Shown: in pieces, positions 1-10,646 of the stretch
Numbering within the stretch: the first letter of the stretch is position 1
Layout: each line of letters starts with the position of its first letter
NCBI RefSeq assembly: GCF_963678635.1
Contig: NC_087071.1
Span: 36,199,680 to 36,263,679 of the forward strand
Reading direction: 5' to 3'
Length of the DNA stretch: 64,000 bases
Source of the DNA: Symsagittifera roscoffensis
Lineage: Eukaryota; Xenacoelomorpha; Acoela; Convolutidae
The notes under the pieces: generated by a model
The model's database searches: none
Told to the model about the DNA's origin: nothing
The model's input: the letters and a program-made list of their open reading frames with translations, nothing else
Program-made: the position numbers and the translations under genes

Positions 1-410
1 AAGCCAATGCCATGAGATCCTCTTCCGCCGACGTCATATTTTTTCTAACCGTCCTCCCCTGTTCATTTTCTGCGTGGTCCATTTGTCTGAACCAGTGATC
101 ATTAGCCACCTGTTGTACTAAAAAATGATCGTCATCTACCCCTGGCCTCAATTTCATTAATCTGGCGAAGTTGGACAGCTCCAATCCCAGAACTTCATCC
201 AGCACCAACCGAGTTGTGCTACAATCCTTGAACCCCTGTAGGGCATTAGAAATGTCAGCCTAAATGGCAGGAAGCTCAGATCGGTATGGGTAGTAGTTGT
301 TGGGGTCCACCGTTCTGTTTGGCGCGGGTATTATCACGCTGAATTGTCCCTCTGCTATCGTTGTGACCATAGTGTACACAACTGAAGGGGTTCTGGCAAT
401 GTGGCGTACC
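1..410 (-). pseudogene. Frameshifted continuation of the SGNH protein, running off the window
   Basis: After the stop at 355-357 the other minus frame stays open and reads as coherent protein (IPAPNRTVDPNNYYPYRSEL) down to a TAG at about 259-261, then continues open (LVLDEVLGLELSNFARLMKL) to base 1. The overlap of frames is at about 360-410, near a four-base G run (on the minus strand), so a one-base indel is the simple explanation. The protein therefore once extended beyond the window edge and this copy is broken by one indel and one stop. Confidence 0.55.
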
Positions 411-2991
411 CCGGTGATAACACAAAGACAACCTTCACCACATTTTGAGTGAAGCGTTGTTTCACTGATGTCTCTACCTCAGCCATGGCCGAGAACAATG
501 TCATTATCGCCTCTCCTATGACCTCATTGCTCGGGATCGATCCATCCGTCAGACGGGGCAACAACCCTCTGCTCTGTAGGTGATCATTCGAGCCTGCAAC
601 CACTATCACCTGCGGTTCCATGCTGACCACCCTTCGTACACTTATCATCATGCCTACTGATTCTCCCCAGTCCAGCTTAGGCGCCGTCAAGAAAATCACA
701 TCAGGCCAAAAGAGAGAACGGGGCGTGTAGAGATAATCCGAACTGGCCATTATCAGATATTTGGCGGCCTTCATATCCAGGGGATCATAAGCGGCGAACA
801 GGCTGTCACCGACTGGTGCCGTCAGCCCTGCATATCTCCTGTCGTCTCCTTTCACCGAGGTCGCTCGGGGATAGTCTCTCGGGTATTCACCAGGCGCTTG
901 GCCGGGAGGTTTAGGAAACTGTCTGTAAATCTTGTGATGCGTGTTGCTGGGCTTATTCTCTGCCAGAAACTTACCCTTCCTAGCAGGTGGTGTCAGCTCT
1001 CTGGCTCTCCGACGGACGTCCGCCGTGAGAGATCGGGTGTTCAAGGGTCCAAGGGTATTGTCCTGAGGCAATCCATTGAGGTCCACATACCTGAGCATAG
1101 TCGCGGAGCTGAACTGTTCCTGTCCCGCTACCAGCCAATCCACACCCGGTATTCGATACAATCGTGACACTGTGGAACCCTCTCCACCAATCATCTTCCT
1201 TGCATCCTCCCGACACGTCAAGGTACTCATGTTCAATTTTGCCGACAGGTCTGTCTTATATTGTCCCCAACTACTGGGATCTGGACGGTTCCAGAGCAGC
1301 ACACTGTTTGGTTCGACTCCCTCCGTCGGCATGGCGCTCGTCGATTGTCCTGTTGTCGAAGCAGGAGTTGCTGTGGCAGACGTATCACTCCTCCTAGACA
1401 CGGTCTGGGAGCTAATCCGGCTCTGATCAACCAATCTGGCAAGTCGGCTCTCCAACGGTTGAGTCCTGGGAGGAGGGGCAGTCCCCAACCTCGCTCTCAC
1501 ATCTGAGCTCGGAGCGACGGGAGCAGTTGCGCCCGTTTCCATCGTCAGGGGCCCGAGGCGATTGGCGAGTGATTCTGGCACATTACCCCTCACTCTACCT
1601 CCTCCAGTTGAACTGGTCCGAGCCAGTGAGCCGGTTGTCCTCAATTCTTGTTCCATTTCCCTCAACTGCGTCTGGAATACGTCATTTATCCAGCGCCTCC
1701 CTTGCTGGGTATTGAAGTGTATGCCGTCCCTTGTGAGCGTGAGGTGATCAATCATGCGCAGCATGTTTTCTAAATCCATGAGTCGCAGCTCGCTGGGGTT
1801 GCTCCTCACCAGACCGCGAGTCATCTCGTTCCACCGGGTCACGTTACCTATCATAAAGTCTGCAACCGGCGTGCCCATTTCCGGGTTCTGTGGTATCGTG
1901 CTTAGAACCACAAGTCTGGGCCTGTACTTCTCCTTCAGTTCATTCAGAAGGCAGACCAGTAGGGGTTCCCACTTGCCCTCTGGGGTTAAAAGGGCCATCG
2001 AAACGTCATTAGTCCCGAGCATTATCACCAACGTGTCTAGGTGATTCTCTCCCTGGAACTCCATCATCTTGATGACTTGAGCTACGGAAGCGCCTCCGAA
2101 AGATAGGACAGCAGTCTGCCCTTCGACAAATATCTCGTTTCGATCCCTCACTAAACTGTCCCCTATAACCAAATGACGACTCCCTGAGGGAATTGCCTGG
2201 TTGCTTATGGCGGGGTTCCAGATCAAGCCATTCAAACTAGCGCGAGGATGCTCCGTGGCCACTTGCACGAACTGGTTGCGCACCGCTAGAATCTTTCTAA
2301 TATCAATCACGCGAGACCTCTGAATCATCCCGTCATGCGCAGTCCCTGTTAGTACTACAGTTCGAGGTGCTCGCTCCGAGCTGCTGGAAGAATGATCAAA
2401 GTGTTGGGAAGGGACGACCCTACCCAATGTCCGCCCAGTGGTTCTGTTGATCTCATCCGTTGTTGCTCTAGCCACATGATTGAATGACTCTTGAAACTGA
2501 GGAGCGAGATAGGTGTCGGAGGGGTCTGGTATCGTGTTTCTCGGGTTGGGAGCAGACCGTGGTGTCTGCTGAGGGGCCTCGGGCCCTCTCGGTGCGCACA
2601 GTTCCTGTGCGCTCGTCCTGGGACGTGTGTCCCTGGATGGTTCCGAGGAGTTCATCGTCGCCAGAACCTCCGGTGACACTTGACTCACCCTCGCCATATA
2701 TAGCTCTTTCAGATGTTTTATCTCCTCTTCCTTGTAGGCTATTTGCAGGTCTTCAAACTTCTTCTTCCATTCGTCCCTTTCTCGAGATATTGTCCTGTAC
2801 TCCTGCAGCTTTGCACACAGCTCGTTCTGATCCCTTTCTTTCTTCCCTAAGGTCTCGATCGTCTCCGAGGTCTGCATCTCGATCTCGCTCACCTTCACTC
2901 TCTTGAGAGGAGGAGCAGCGGTTGGGGAGTCTACTGAAAGTGACGGGCCCGATGAGCGGCTGCGCAGGCTGAACGGGTAGGGGCATCTCAC
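355..2991 (-). CDS. Coiled-coil protein with two SGNH-hydrolase-like domains (mobile-element type, unclassified)
   Basis: Open frame of 878 codons. Seen: a charged coiled-coil region at about residues 45-105 (KKERDQNELCAKLQ, then ISRERDEWKKKFEDLQ), a Ser/Thr/Pro linker, a first SGNH/GDSL-type domain at about 270-440 with G-D-S at 277-279, LGTND at 325-329 and D421-x2-H424, a second linker, and a second SGNH-like domain from about 725 with VGDSL (S730) and AGSND (799-803). The second domain's D-x-x-H block is not visible. Known: SGNH esterase domains occur in ORF1 of CR1-type retrotransposons and in some giant retroelements. Inference: an accessory or structural protein of a mobile element, lipid or ester binding possible. 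The listed start is GTG directly after an in-frame TAG, so it is not a credible eukaryotic start; the first in-frame ATG is about residue 39, or the frame is joined by splicing or recoding. It is the intact continuation of the head repeated nine times upstream. No RT is visible next to it. Confidence 0.7.
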   Translation of the reverse strand: MRCPYPFSLRSRSSGPSLSVDSPTAAPPLKRVKVSEIEMQTSETIETLGKKERDQNELCAKLQEYRTISRERDEWKKKFEDLQIAYKEEEIKHLKELYMARVSQVSPEVLATMNSSEPSRDTRPRTSAQELCAPRGPEAPQQTPRSAPNPRNTIPDPSDTYLAPQFQESFNHVARATTDEINRTTGRTLGRVVPSQHFDHSSSSSERAPRTVVLTGTAHDGMIQRSRVIDIRKILAVRNQFVQVATEHPRASLNGLIWNPAISNQAIPSGSRHLVIGDSLVRDRNEIFVEGQTAVLSFGGASVAQVIKMMEFQGENHLDTLVIMLGTNDVSMALLTPEGKWEPLLVCLLNELKEKYRPRLVVLSTIPQNPEMGTPVADFMIGNVTRWNEMTRGLVRSNPSELRLMDLENMLRMIDHLTLTRDGIHFNTQQGRRWINDVFQTQLREMEQELRTTGSLARTSSTGGGRVRGNVPESLANRLGPLTMETGATAPVAPSSDVRARLGTAPPPRTQPLESRLARLVDQSRISSQTVSRRSDTSATATPASTTGQSTSAMPTEGVEPNSVLLWNRPDPSSWGQYKTDLSAKLNMSTLTCREDARKMIGGEGSTVSRLYRIPGVDWLVAGQEQFSSATMLRYVDLNGLPQDNTLGPLNTRSLTADVRRRARELTPPARKGKFLAENKPSNTHHKIYRQFPKPPGQAPGEYPRDYPRATSVKGDDRRYAGLTAPVGDSLFAAYDPLDMKAAKYLIMASSDYLYTPRSLFWPDVIFLTAPKLDWGESVGMMISVRRVVSMEPQVIVVAGSNDHLQSRGLLPRLTDGSIPSNEVIGEAIMTLFSAMAEVETSVKQRFTQNVVKVVFVLSPGYATLPEPLQLCTLWSQR

Positions 2992-3091
2992 CTAGCCGGT
3001 GATCCCTTTGCTCGCCTAGTCCCGGCTCACGAGCCAAGTCGTTTCCGGACATTTCTCCTCGGCGCTCAATCCTAATCTCTAAAAAGTGCAC
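2753..3091 (-). CDS. Overlapping 112-codon frame upstream of the SGNH head
   Basis: It starts at ATG 3091, with a second ATG (MSGNDLAREPG) at about 3051, and overlaps the first 80 codons of the SGNH frame in another phase. The SGNH frame opens only after a TAG, so this frame may supply its N-terminus by recoding, or may be a chance overlap. Copies exist in units 1-8; unit 9 has a different N-terminus (LMRWRRGEMSGND). The downstream part of this frame (Arg, Asp, Glu rich) looks like a shadow of the coiled coil. Confidence 0.25.
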   Translation of the reverse strand: MHFLEIRIERRGEMSGNDLAREPGLGEQRDHRLGEMPLPVQPAQPLIGPVTFSRLPNRCSSSQESEGERDRDADLGDDRDLREERKGSERAVCKAAGVQDNISRKGRMEEEV

Positions 3092-3124
3092 TTAATAAAA
3101 ACCACTTATCGCCGAATGCAACTC

Positions 3125-3616
3125 CTAGCATATGCTCAGATAGTACTTTTTATGTAGGTAAAATTCTATGTCGGTTTCTGAAAACATCACGTGTAAAAGG
3201 GCGTACAACTCTCTCGGATGTAGCTTTCCTCTATTAGTATCATATACTGGTAACGAGAGAGAGGTCACTTCTCTCTCAACCAGAAAATCCCTAAGTCGAG
3301 TCAAGGCCAATACCAAGCTCTCTGGATCTACGTGTTGCCTATCAGTGGCCTTGGTAACCAGGAAACACAAATATTTCCCTGGTATCTGTGATGCAACAGG
3401 GGGCAGCGCTATCATCCCTCCCACACCAGGCCTCTGTTTCCATAAAAACTCGATGCTCTTATACTCTCTTTTGAAATCAGCCGCTAGTGCTGTTTTGAAG
3501 CTTACGTCCGCGGTTATCGCTATAGCGCATGTACGTTCCGTGAGTATGAAATCGCTGTCCGTTATGACGATATTGTTTGAATAATGGTTCGGTAGGTCAA
3601 AATAAGGTTCAAAAAT
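3125..3616 (-). CDS. Macro-domain-like protein (divergent, 163 open codons), unit 1 copy
   Basis: Open from just after a TGA at 3617-3619. Seen: a beta strand and helix (CAIAITADVSFKTALAADFK), then PGKYLCFLVTKATDRQHVDP, a helix (SLVLALTRLRDFLVE), a strand (VTSLSLP), a loop, and the final helix and strand (LYALLHVMFSETDIEFYL). This order and the YLxFLVTK and SETDIE segments resemble macro domains of the C6orf130/TARG1 and Poa1 type, which bind or cleave ADP-ribose. The glycine-rich ADP-ribose loop after the SLP strand is replaced by VYDTNRGK, so binding or catalysis may be lost. The N-terminus is cut by the repeat junction, and no start ATG covers the whole domain (first ATG at 3424). Further copies lie in units 2-9. 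The assignment rests on pattern only. Confidence 0.5.
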   Translation of the reverse strand: MFEPYFDLPNHYSNNIVITDSDFILTERTCAIAITADVSFKTALAADFKREYKSIEFLWKQRPGVGGMIALPPVASQIPGKYLCFLVTKATDRQHVDPESLVLALTRLRDFLVEREVTSLSLPVYDTNRGKLHPRELYALLHVMFSETDIEFYLHKKYYLSIC

Positions 3617-3631
3617 TCATCCAAAAGGTGG

Positions 3632-4800
3632 TTGCTCTAGCCACATGATTGAATGACTCTTGAAACTGAGGAGCGAGATAGGTGTCGGAGGGGTCTGGTA
3701 TCGTGTTTCTCGGGTTGGGAGCAGACCGTGGTGTCTGCTGAGGGGCCTCGGGCCCTCTCGGTGCGCACAGTTCCTGTGCGCTCGTACTGGGACGTGTGTC
3801 CCTGGATGGTTCCGAGAAGTTCATCGTCGCCAGAACCTCCGGTGACACTTGACTCACCCTCGCCATATATAGCTCTTTCAGATGTTTTATCTCCTCTTCC
3901 TTGTAGGCTATTTGCAGGTCTTCAAACTTCTTCTTCCATTCGTCCCTTTCTCGAGATATTGTCCTGTACTCCTGCAGCTTGGCACACAGCTCGTTCTGAT
4001 CCCTTTCTTTCTTCCCTAAGGTCTCGATCATCTCCGAGGTCTGCATCTCGATCTCGCTCACCTTCACTCTCTTGAGAGGAGGAGCAGCGGTTGGGGAGGC
4101 TACTGAAAGTGACGGGCCCGATGAGCGGCTGCGCAGGCTGAACGGGTAGGGGCATCTCACCTAGCCGGTGATCCCTTTGCTCGCCTAGTCCCGGCTCACG
4201 AGCCAAGTCGTTTCCGGACATTTCTCCTCGGCGCTCAATCCTAATCTCTAAAAAGTGCACTTAATAAAAACCACTTATCGCCGAATGCAACTCCTAGCAT
4301 ATGCTCAGATAGTACTTTTTATGTAGGTAAAATTCTATGTCGGTTTCTGAAAACATCACGTGTAAAAGGGCGTACAACTCTCTCGGATGTAGCTTTCCTC
4401 TATTAGTATCATATACTGGTAACGAGAGAGAGGTCACTTCTCTCTCAACCAGAAAATCCCTAAGTCGAGTCAAGGCCAATACCAAGCTCTCTGGATCTAC
4501 GTGTTGCCTATCAGTGGCCTTGGTAACCAGGAAACACAAATATTTCCCTGGTATCTGTGATGCAACAGGGGGCAGCGCTATCATCCCTCCCACACCAGGC
4601 CTCTGTTTCCATAAAAACTCGATGCTCTTATACTCTCTTTTGAAATCAGCCGCTAGTGCTGTTTTGAAGCTTACGTCCGCGGTTATCGCTATAGCGCATG
4701 TACGTTCCGTGAGTATGAAATCGCTGTCCGTTATGACGATATTGTTTGAATGATGGTTCGGTAGGTCAAAATAAGATTCAAAAATTCATCCAAAAGGTGG
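3632..4800 (-). repeat. Array unit 2
   Basis: Head frame 3609-4160 and macro-like frame 4294-4785 are open. Diagnostic variants, SEMIETL for SETIETL, SVASPTAAPP for SVDSPTAAPP and PSTSAQ for PRTSAQ, are shared only with the unit at 7141. Confidence 0.9.
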
Positions 4801-5969
4801 TTGCTCTAGCCACATGATTGAATGACTCTTGAAACTGAGGAGCAAGATAGGTGTCGGAGGGGTCTGTTATCGTGTTTCTCGGGTTGGGAGCAGACCGTGG
4901 TGTCTGCTGAGGGGCCTCGGGCCCTCTCGGTGCGCACAGTTCCTGTGCGCTCGTCCTGGGACGTGTGTCCCTGGATGGTTCCGAGGAGTTCATCGTCGCC
5001 AGAACCTCCGGTGACACTTGACTCACCCTCGCCATATATAGCTCTTTCAGATGTTTTATCTCCTCTTCCTTGTAGGCTATTTGCAGGTCTTCAAACTTCT
5101 TCTTCCATTCGTCCCTTTCTCGAGATATTGTCCTGTACTCCTGCAGCTTTGCACACAGCTCGTTCTGATCCCTTTCTTTCTTCCCTAAGGTCTCGATCGT
5201 CTCCGAGGTCTGCATCTCGATCTCGCTCACCTTCACTCTCTTGAGAGGAGGAGCAGCGGTTGGGGAGTCTACTGAAAGTGACGGGCCCGATGAGCGGCTG
5301 CGCAGGCTGAACGGGTAGGGGCATCTCACCTAGCCGGTGATCCCTTTGCTCGCCTAGTCCCGGCTCACGAGCCAAGTCGTTTCCGGACATTTCTCCTCGG
5401 CGCTCAATCCTAATCTCTAAAAAGTGCACTTAATAAAAACCACTTATCGCCGAATGCAACTCCTAGCATATGCTCAGATAGTACTTTTTATGTAGGTAAA
5501 ATTCTATGTCGGTTTCTGAAAACATCACGTGTAAAAGGGCGTACAACTCTCTCGGATGTAGCTTTCCTCTATTAGTATCATATACTGGTAACGAGAGAGA
5601 GGTCACTTCTCTCTCAACCAGAAAATCCCTAAGTCGAGTCAAGGCCAATACCAAGCTCTCTGGATCTACGTGTTGCCTATCAGTGGCTTTGGTAACCAGG
5701 AAACACAAATATTTCCCTGGTATCTGTGATGCAACAGGGGGCAGCGCTATCATCCCTCCCACACCAGGCCTCTGTTTCCATAAAAACTCGATGCTCTTAT
5801 ACTCTCTTTTGAAATCAGCCGCTAGTGCTGTTTTGAAGCTTACGTCCGCGGTTATCGCTATAGCGCATGTACGTTCCGTGAGTATGAAATCGCTGTCCGT
5901 TATGACGATATTGTTTGAATAATGGTTCGATAGGTCAAAATAAGATTCAAAATTTCATCCAAAAGGTGG
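4801..5969 (-). repeat. Array unit 3
   Basis: Head frame 4778-5329 and macro-like frame 5463-5954 are open. The head is closest to that of unit 1 (MNSSEP, SVDSPTA); one private change gives NTITDPS for NTIPDPS. Confidence 0.9.
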
Positions 5970-7140
5970 TTGCTCTAGCCACATGATTGAATGACTCTTG
6001 AAACTGAGGAGCGAGATAAGTGTCGGAGGGGTCTGGTATCGTGTTTCTCGGGTTGGGAGCAGACCGTGGTGTCTGCTGAGGGGCCTCGGGCCCTCTCGGT
6101 GCGCACAGTTCCTGTGCGCTCGTCCTGGGACGTGTGTCCCTGGATGGTTCCTAGAAGTTCATCGTCGCCAGAACCTCCGGTGACACTTGACTCACCCTCG
6201 CCATATATAGCTCTTTCAGATGTTTTATCTCCTCTTCCTTGTAGGCTATTTGCAGGTCTTCAAACTTCTTCTTCCATTCGTCCCTTTCTCGAGATATTGT
6301 CCTGTACTCCTGCAGCTTGGCACACAGCTCATTCTGATCCCTTTCTTTCTTCCCTAAGGTCTCGATCGTCTCCGAGGTCTGCATCTCGATCTCGCTCACC
6401 TTCACTCTCTTGAGAGGAGGAGCAGCGGTTGGGGAGTCTACTGAAAGTGACGGGCCCGATGAGCGGCTGCGCAGGCTGAACGGGTAGGGGCATCTCACCT
6501 AGCCGGTGATCCCTTTGCTCGCCTAGTCCCGGCTCACGAGCCAAGTCGTTTCCGGACATTTCTCCTCGGCGCTCAATCCTAATCTCTAAAAAGTGCACTT
6601 AATAAAAAGCACTTATCGCCGAATGCAACTCCTAGCATATGCTCAGATAGTACTTTTTATGTAGGTAAAATTCTATGTCGGTTTCTGAAAACATCACGTG
6701 TAAAAGGGCGTACAACTCTCTCGGATGTAGCTTTCCTCTATTAGTATCATATACTGGTAACGAGAGAGAGAGGTCACTTCTCTCTCAACCAGAAAAACCC
6801 TAAGTCGAGTCAAGGCCAATACCAAGCTCTCTGGATCTATGTGTTGCCTATCAGTGGCCTTGGTAATCAGGAAACACAAATATTTCCCTGGTATCTGTGA
6901 TGCAACAGGGGGCAGCGCTATCATCCCTCCCACACCAGGCCTCTGTTTCCATAAAAACTCGATGCTCTTATACTCTCTTTTGAAATCAGCCGCTAGTGCT
7001 GTTTTGAAGCTTACGTCCGCGGTTATCGCTATAGCGCATGTACGTTCCGTGAGTATGAAATCGCTGTCCGTTATGACGATATTGTTTGAATAATGGTTCG
7101 GTAGGTCAAAATAAGGTTCAAAAATTCATCCAAAAGGTGG
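5970..7140 (-). repeat. Array unit 4, both frames broken
   Basis: This unit is 1171 bp because the GAGAGA run near 6765 is two bases longer, which shifts the macro-like frame. The head frame (6151-6498) is cut by a TAG at about 6151-6153, in a codon that is Ser in the other units. It is the most damaged unit. Confidence 0.9.
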
Positions 7141-8309
7141 TTGCTCTAGCCACATGATTGAATGACTCTTGAAACTGAGGAGCGAGATAGGTGTCGGAGG
7201 GGTCTGGTATCGTGTTTCTCGGGTTGGGAGCAGACCGTGGTGTCTGCTGAGGGGCCTCGGGCCCTCTCGGTGCGCACAGTTCCTGTGCGCTCGTACTGGG
7301 ACGTGTGTCCCTGGATGGTTCCGAGAAGTTCATCGTCGCCAGAACCTCCGGTGACACTTGACTCACCCTCGCCATATATAGCTCTTTCAGATGTTTTATC
7401 TCCTCTTCCTTGTAGGCTATTTGCAGGTCTTCAAACTTCTTCTTCCATTCGTCCCTTTCTCGAGATATTGTCCTGTACTCCTGCAGCTTGGCACACAGCT
7501 CGTTCTGATCCCTTTCTTTCTTCCCTAAGGTCTCGATCATCTCCGAGGTCTGCATCTCGATCTCGCTCACCTTCACTCTCTTGAGAGGAGGAGCAGCGGT
7601 TGGGGAGGCTACTGAAAGTGACGGGCCCGATGAGCGGCTGCGCAGGCTGAACGGGTAGGGGCATCTCACCTAGCCGGTGATCCCTTTGCTCGCCTAGTCC
7701 CGGCTCACGAGCCAAGTCGTTTCCGGACATTTCTCCTCGGCGCTCAATCCTAATCTCTAAAAAGTGCACTTAATAAAAACCACTTATCGCCGAATGCAAC
7801 TCCTAGCATATGCTCAGATAGTACTTTTTATGTAGGTAAAATTCTATGTCGGTTTCTGAAAATATCACGTGTAAAAGGGCGTACAACTCTCTCGGATGTA
7901 GCTTTCCTCTATTAGTATCATATACTGGTAACGAGAGAGAGGTCACTTCTCTCTCAGCCAGAAAATCCCTAAGTCGAGTCAAGGCCAATACCAAGCTCTC
8001 TGGATCTACGTGTTGCCTATCGGTGGCCTTGGTAACCAGGAAACACAAATATTTCCCTGGTATCTGTGATGCAACAGGGGGCAGCGCTATCATCCCTCCC
8101 ACACCAGGCCTCTGTTTCCATAAAAACTCGATGCTCTTATACTCTCTTTTGAAATCAGCCGCTAGTGCTGTTTTGAAGCTTACGTCCGCGGTTATCGCTA
8201 TAGCGCATGTACGTTCCGTGAGTATGAAATCGCTGTCCGTTATGACGATATTGTTTGAATAATGGTTCGGTAGGTCAAAATAAGATTCAAAAATTCATCC
8301 AAAAGGTGG
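7141..8309 (-). repeat. Array unit 5
   Basis: Head frame 7118-7669 and macro-like frame 7803-8294 are open. It shares all diagnostic head variants with unit 2 (SEMIETL, SVASPTA, PSTSAQ), three units away, pointing to duplication of a multi-unit block. Confidence 0.9.
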
Positions 8310-9477
8310 TTGCTCTAGCCACATGATTGATGACTCTTGAAACTGAGGAGCGAGATAGGTGTCGGAGGGGTCTGGTATCGTGTTTCTCGGGTTGGGAGCA
8401 GACCGTGGTGTCTGCTGAGGGGCCTCGGGCCCTCTCGGTGCGCACAGTTCCTGCGCGCTCGTCCTGGGACATGTGTACCTGGATGGTTCCGAGAAGTTCA
8501 TCGTCGCCAGAACCTCCGGTGACACTTGACTCACCCTCGCCATATATAGCTCTTTCAGATGTTTTATCTCCTCTTCCTTGTAGGCTATTTGCAGGTCTTC
8601 AAACTTCTTCTTCCATTCTTCCCTTTCTCGAGATATTGTCCTGTACTCCTGCAGCTTGGCACACAGCTCGTTCTGATCCCTTTCTTTCTTCCCTAAGGTC
8701 TCGATCGTCTCCGAGGTCTGCATCTCGATCTCGCTCACCTTCACTCTCTTGAGAGGAGGAGCAGCGGTTGGGGAGTCTACTGAAAGTGACGGGCCCGATG
8801 AGCGGCTGCGCAGGCTGAACGGGTAGGGGCATCTCACCTAGCCGGTGATCCCTTTGCTCGCCTAGTCCCGGCTCACGAGCCAAGTCGTTTCCGGACATTT
8901 CTCCTCGGCGCTCAATCCTAATCTCTAAAAAGTGCACTTAATAAAAACCACTTATCGCCGAATGCAACTCCTAGCATATGCTCAGATAGTACTTTTTATG
9001 TAGGTAAAATTCTATGTCGGTTTCTGAAAACATCACGTGTAAAAGGGCGTACAACTCTCTCGGATGTAGCTTTCCTCTATTAGTATCATATACTGGTAAC
9101 GAGAGAGAGGTCACTTCTCTCTCAACCAGAAAATCCCTAAGTCGAGTCAAGGCCAATACCAAGCTCTCTGGATCTACGTGTTGCCTATCAGTGGCCTTGG
9201 TAACCAGGAAACACAAATATTTCCCTGGTATCTGAGATGCAACAGGGGGCAGCGCTATCATCCCTACCACGCCAGGCCTCTGTTTCCATAAAAACTCGAT
9301 GCTTTTATACTCTCTTTTGAAATCAGCCGCTAGTGCTGTTTTGAAGCTTACGTCCGCGGTTATCGCTATAGCGCATGTACGTTCCGTGAGTATGAAATCG
9401 CTGTCCGTTATGACGATATTGTTTGAATAATGGTTCGGTAGGTCAAAATAAGATTCAAAAATTCATCCAAAAGGTGG
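8310..9477 (-). repeat. Array unit 6
   Basis: Length 1168: one base is missing in GATTGATGACTC, which changes the end of the head frame (8295-8837). It shares this deletion and ACATGTGTACC with unit 8. The macro-like frame (8971-9462) is open with a private MVGMI for MGGMI. Confidence 0.9.
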
Positions 9478-10646
9478 TTGCTCTAGCCACATGATTGAAT
9501 GACTCTTGAAACTGAGGAGCGAGATAGGTGTCGGAGGGGTCTGGTATCGTGTTTCTCGGGTTGGGAGCAGACCGTGGTGTCTGCTGAGGGGCCTCGGGCC
9601 CTCTCGGTGCGCACATTTCCTGTGCGCTCGTCCTGGGACGTGTGTCCCTGGATGGTTCCGAGGAGTTCATCGTCGCCAGAACCTCCGGTGACACTTGACT
9701 CACCCTCGCCATATATAGCTCTTTCATACGTTTTATCTCCTCTTCCTTGTAGGCTATTTGCAGGTCTTCAAACTTCTTCTTCCATTCTTCCCTTTCTCGA
9801 GATATTGTCCTGTACTCCTGCAGCTTGGCACACAGCTCGTTCTGATCCCTTTCTTTCTTCCCTAAGGTCTCGATCGTCTCCGAGGTCTGCATCTCGATCT
9901 CGCTCACCTTCACTCTCTTGAGAGGAGGAGCAGCGGTTGGGGAGTCTACTGAAAGTGACGGGCCCGATGAGCGGCTGCGCAGGCTGAACGGGTAGGGGCA
10001 TCTCACCTAGCCGGTGATCCCTTTGCTCGCCTAGTCCCGGCTCACGAGCCAAGTCGTTTCCGGACATTTCTCCTCGGCGCTCAATCCTAATCTCTAAAAA
10101 GTGCACTTAATAAAAACCACTTATCGCCGAATGCAACTCCTAGCATATGCTCAGATAGTACTTTTTATGTAGGTAAAATTCTATGTCGGTTTCTGAAAAC
10201 ATCACGTGTAAAAGGGCGTACAACTCTCTCGGATGTAGCTTTCCTCTATTAGTATCATATACTGGTAACGAGAGAGAGGTCACTTCTCTCTCAACCAGAA
10301 AATCCCTAAGTCGAGTCAAGGCCAATACCAAGCTCTCTGGATCTACGTGTTGCCTATCGGTGGCCTTGGTAACCAGGAAACACAAATATTTCCCTGGTAT
10401 CTGTGATGCAACAGGGGGCAGCGCTATCATCCCTCCCACACCAGGCCTCTGTTTCCATAAAAACTCGATGCTCTTATACTCTCTTTTGAAATCAGCCGCT
10501 AGTGCTGTTTTGAAGCTTACGTCCGCGGTTATCGCTATAGCGCATGTACGTTCCGTGAGTATGAAATCGCTGTCCGTTATGACGATATTGTTTGAATAAT
10601 GGTTCGGTAGGTCAAAATAAGATTCAAAAATTCATCCAAAAGGTGG
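9478..10646 (-). repeat. Array unit 7
   Basis: Head frame 9455-10006 and macro-like frame 10140-10631 are open. It shares the AQEMCAP variant (CACATTTCCTG on plus) with unit 9 and has a private KRMKEL for KHLKEL. Confidence 0.9.

Larger units (their letters stand above)
2463..3631 (-). repeat. Array unit 1, contiguous with the full SGNH frame
   Basis: Its ORF head continues as ARATTDEINRTT into the long frame, whereas all other units read ARATTFWMNF and stop. It is therefore the only unit with an intact downstream coding region. The macro-like frame (3125-3616) is open. Confidence 0.9.

Noticed and set aside
898-2044. Many short plus-strand frames opposite the SGNH gene
   Set aside because: They mirror a clearly coding minus frame with domain motifs; none has its own recognisable content.
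3168-3584. Plus-strand 138-codon frame repeated in each array unit
   Set aside because: It lies opposite the macro-like frame, and its conservation is explained by the repeat. The minus frame has the better domain match.
3653-4075. Plus-strand 140-codon Ser/Arg-rich frame repeated in the units
   Set aside because: Shadow of the coiled-coil head; low-complexity Ser/Arg arises from the complement of Glu/Lys/Asp codons.
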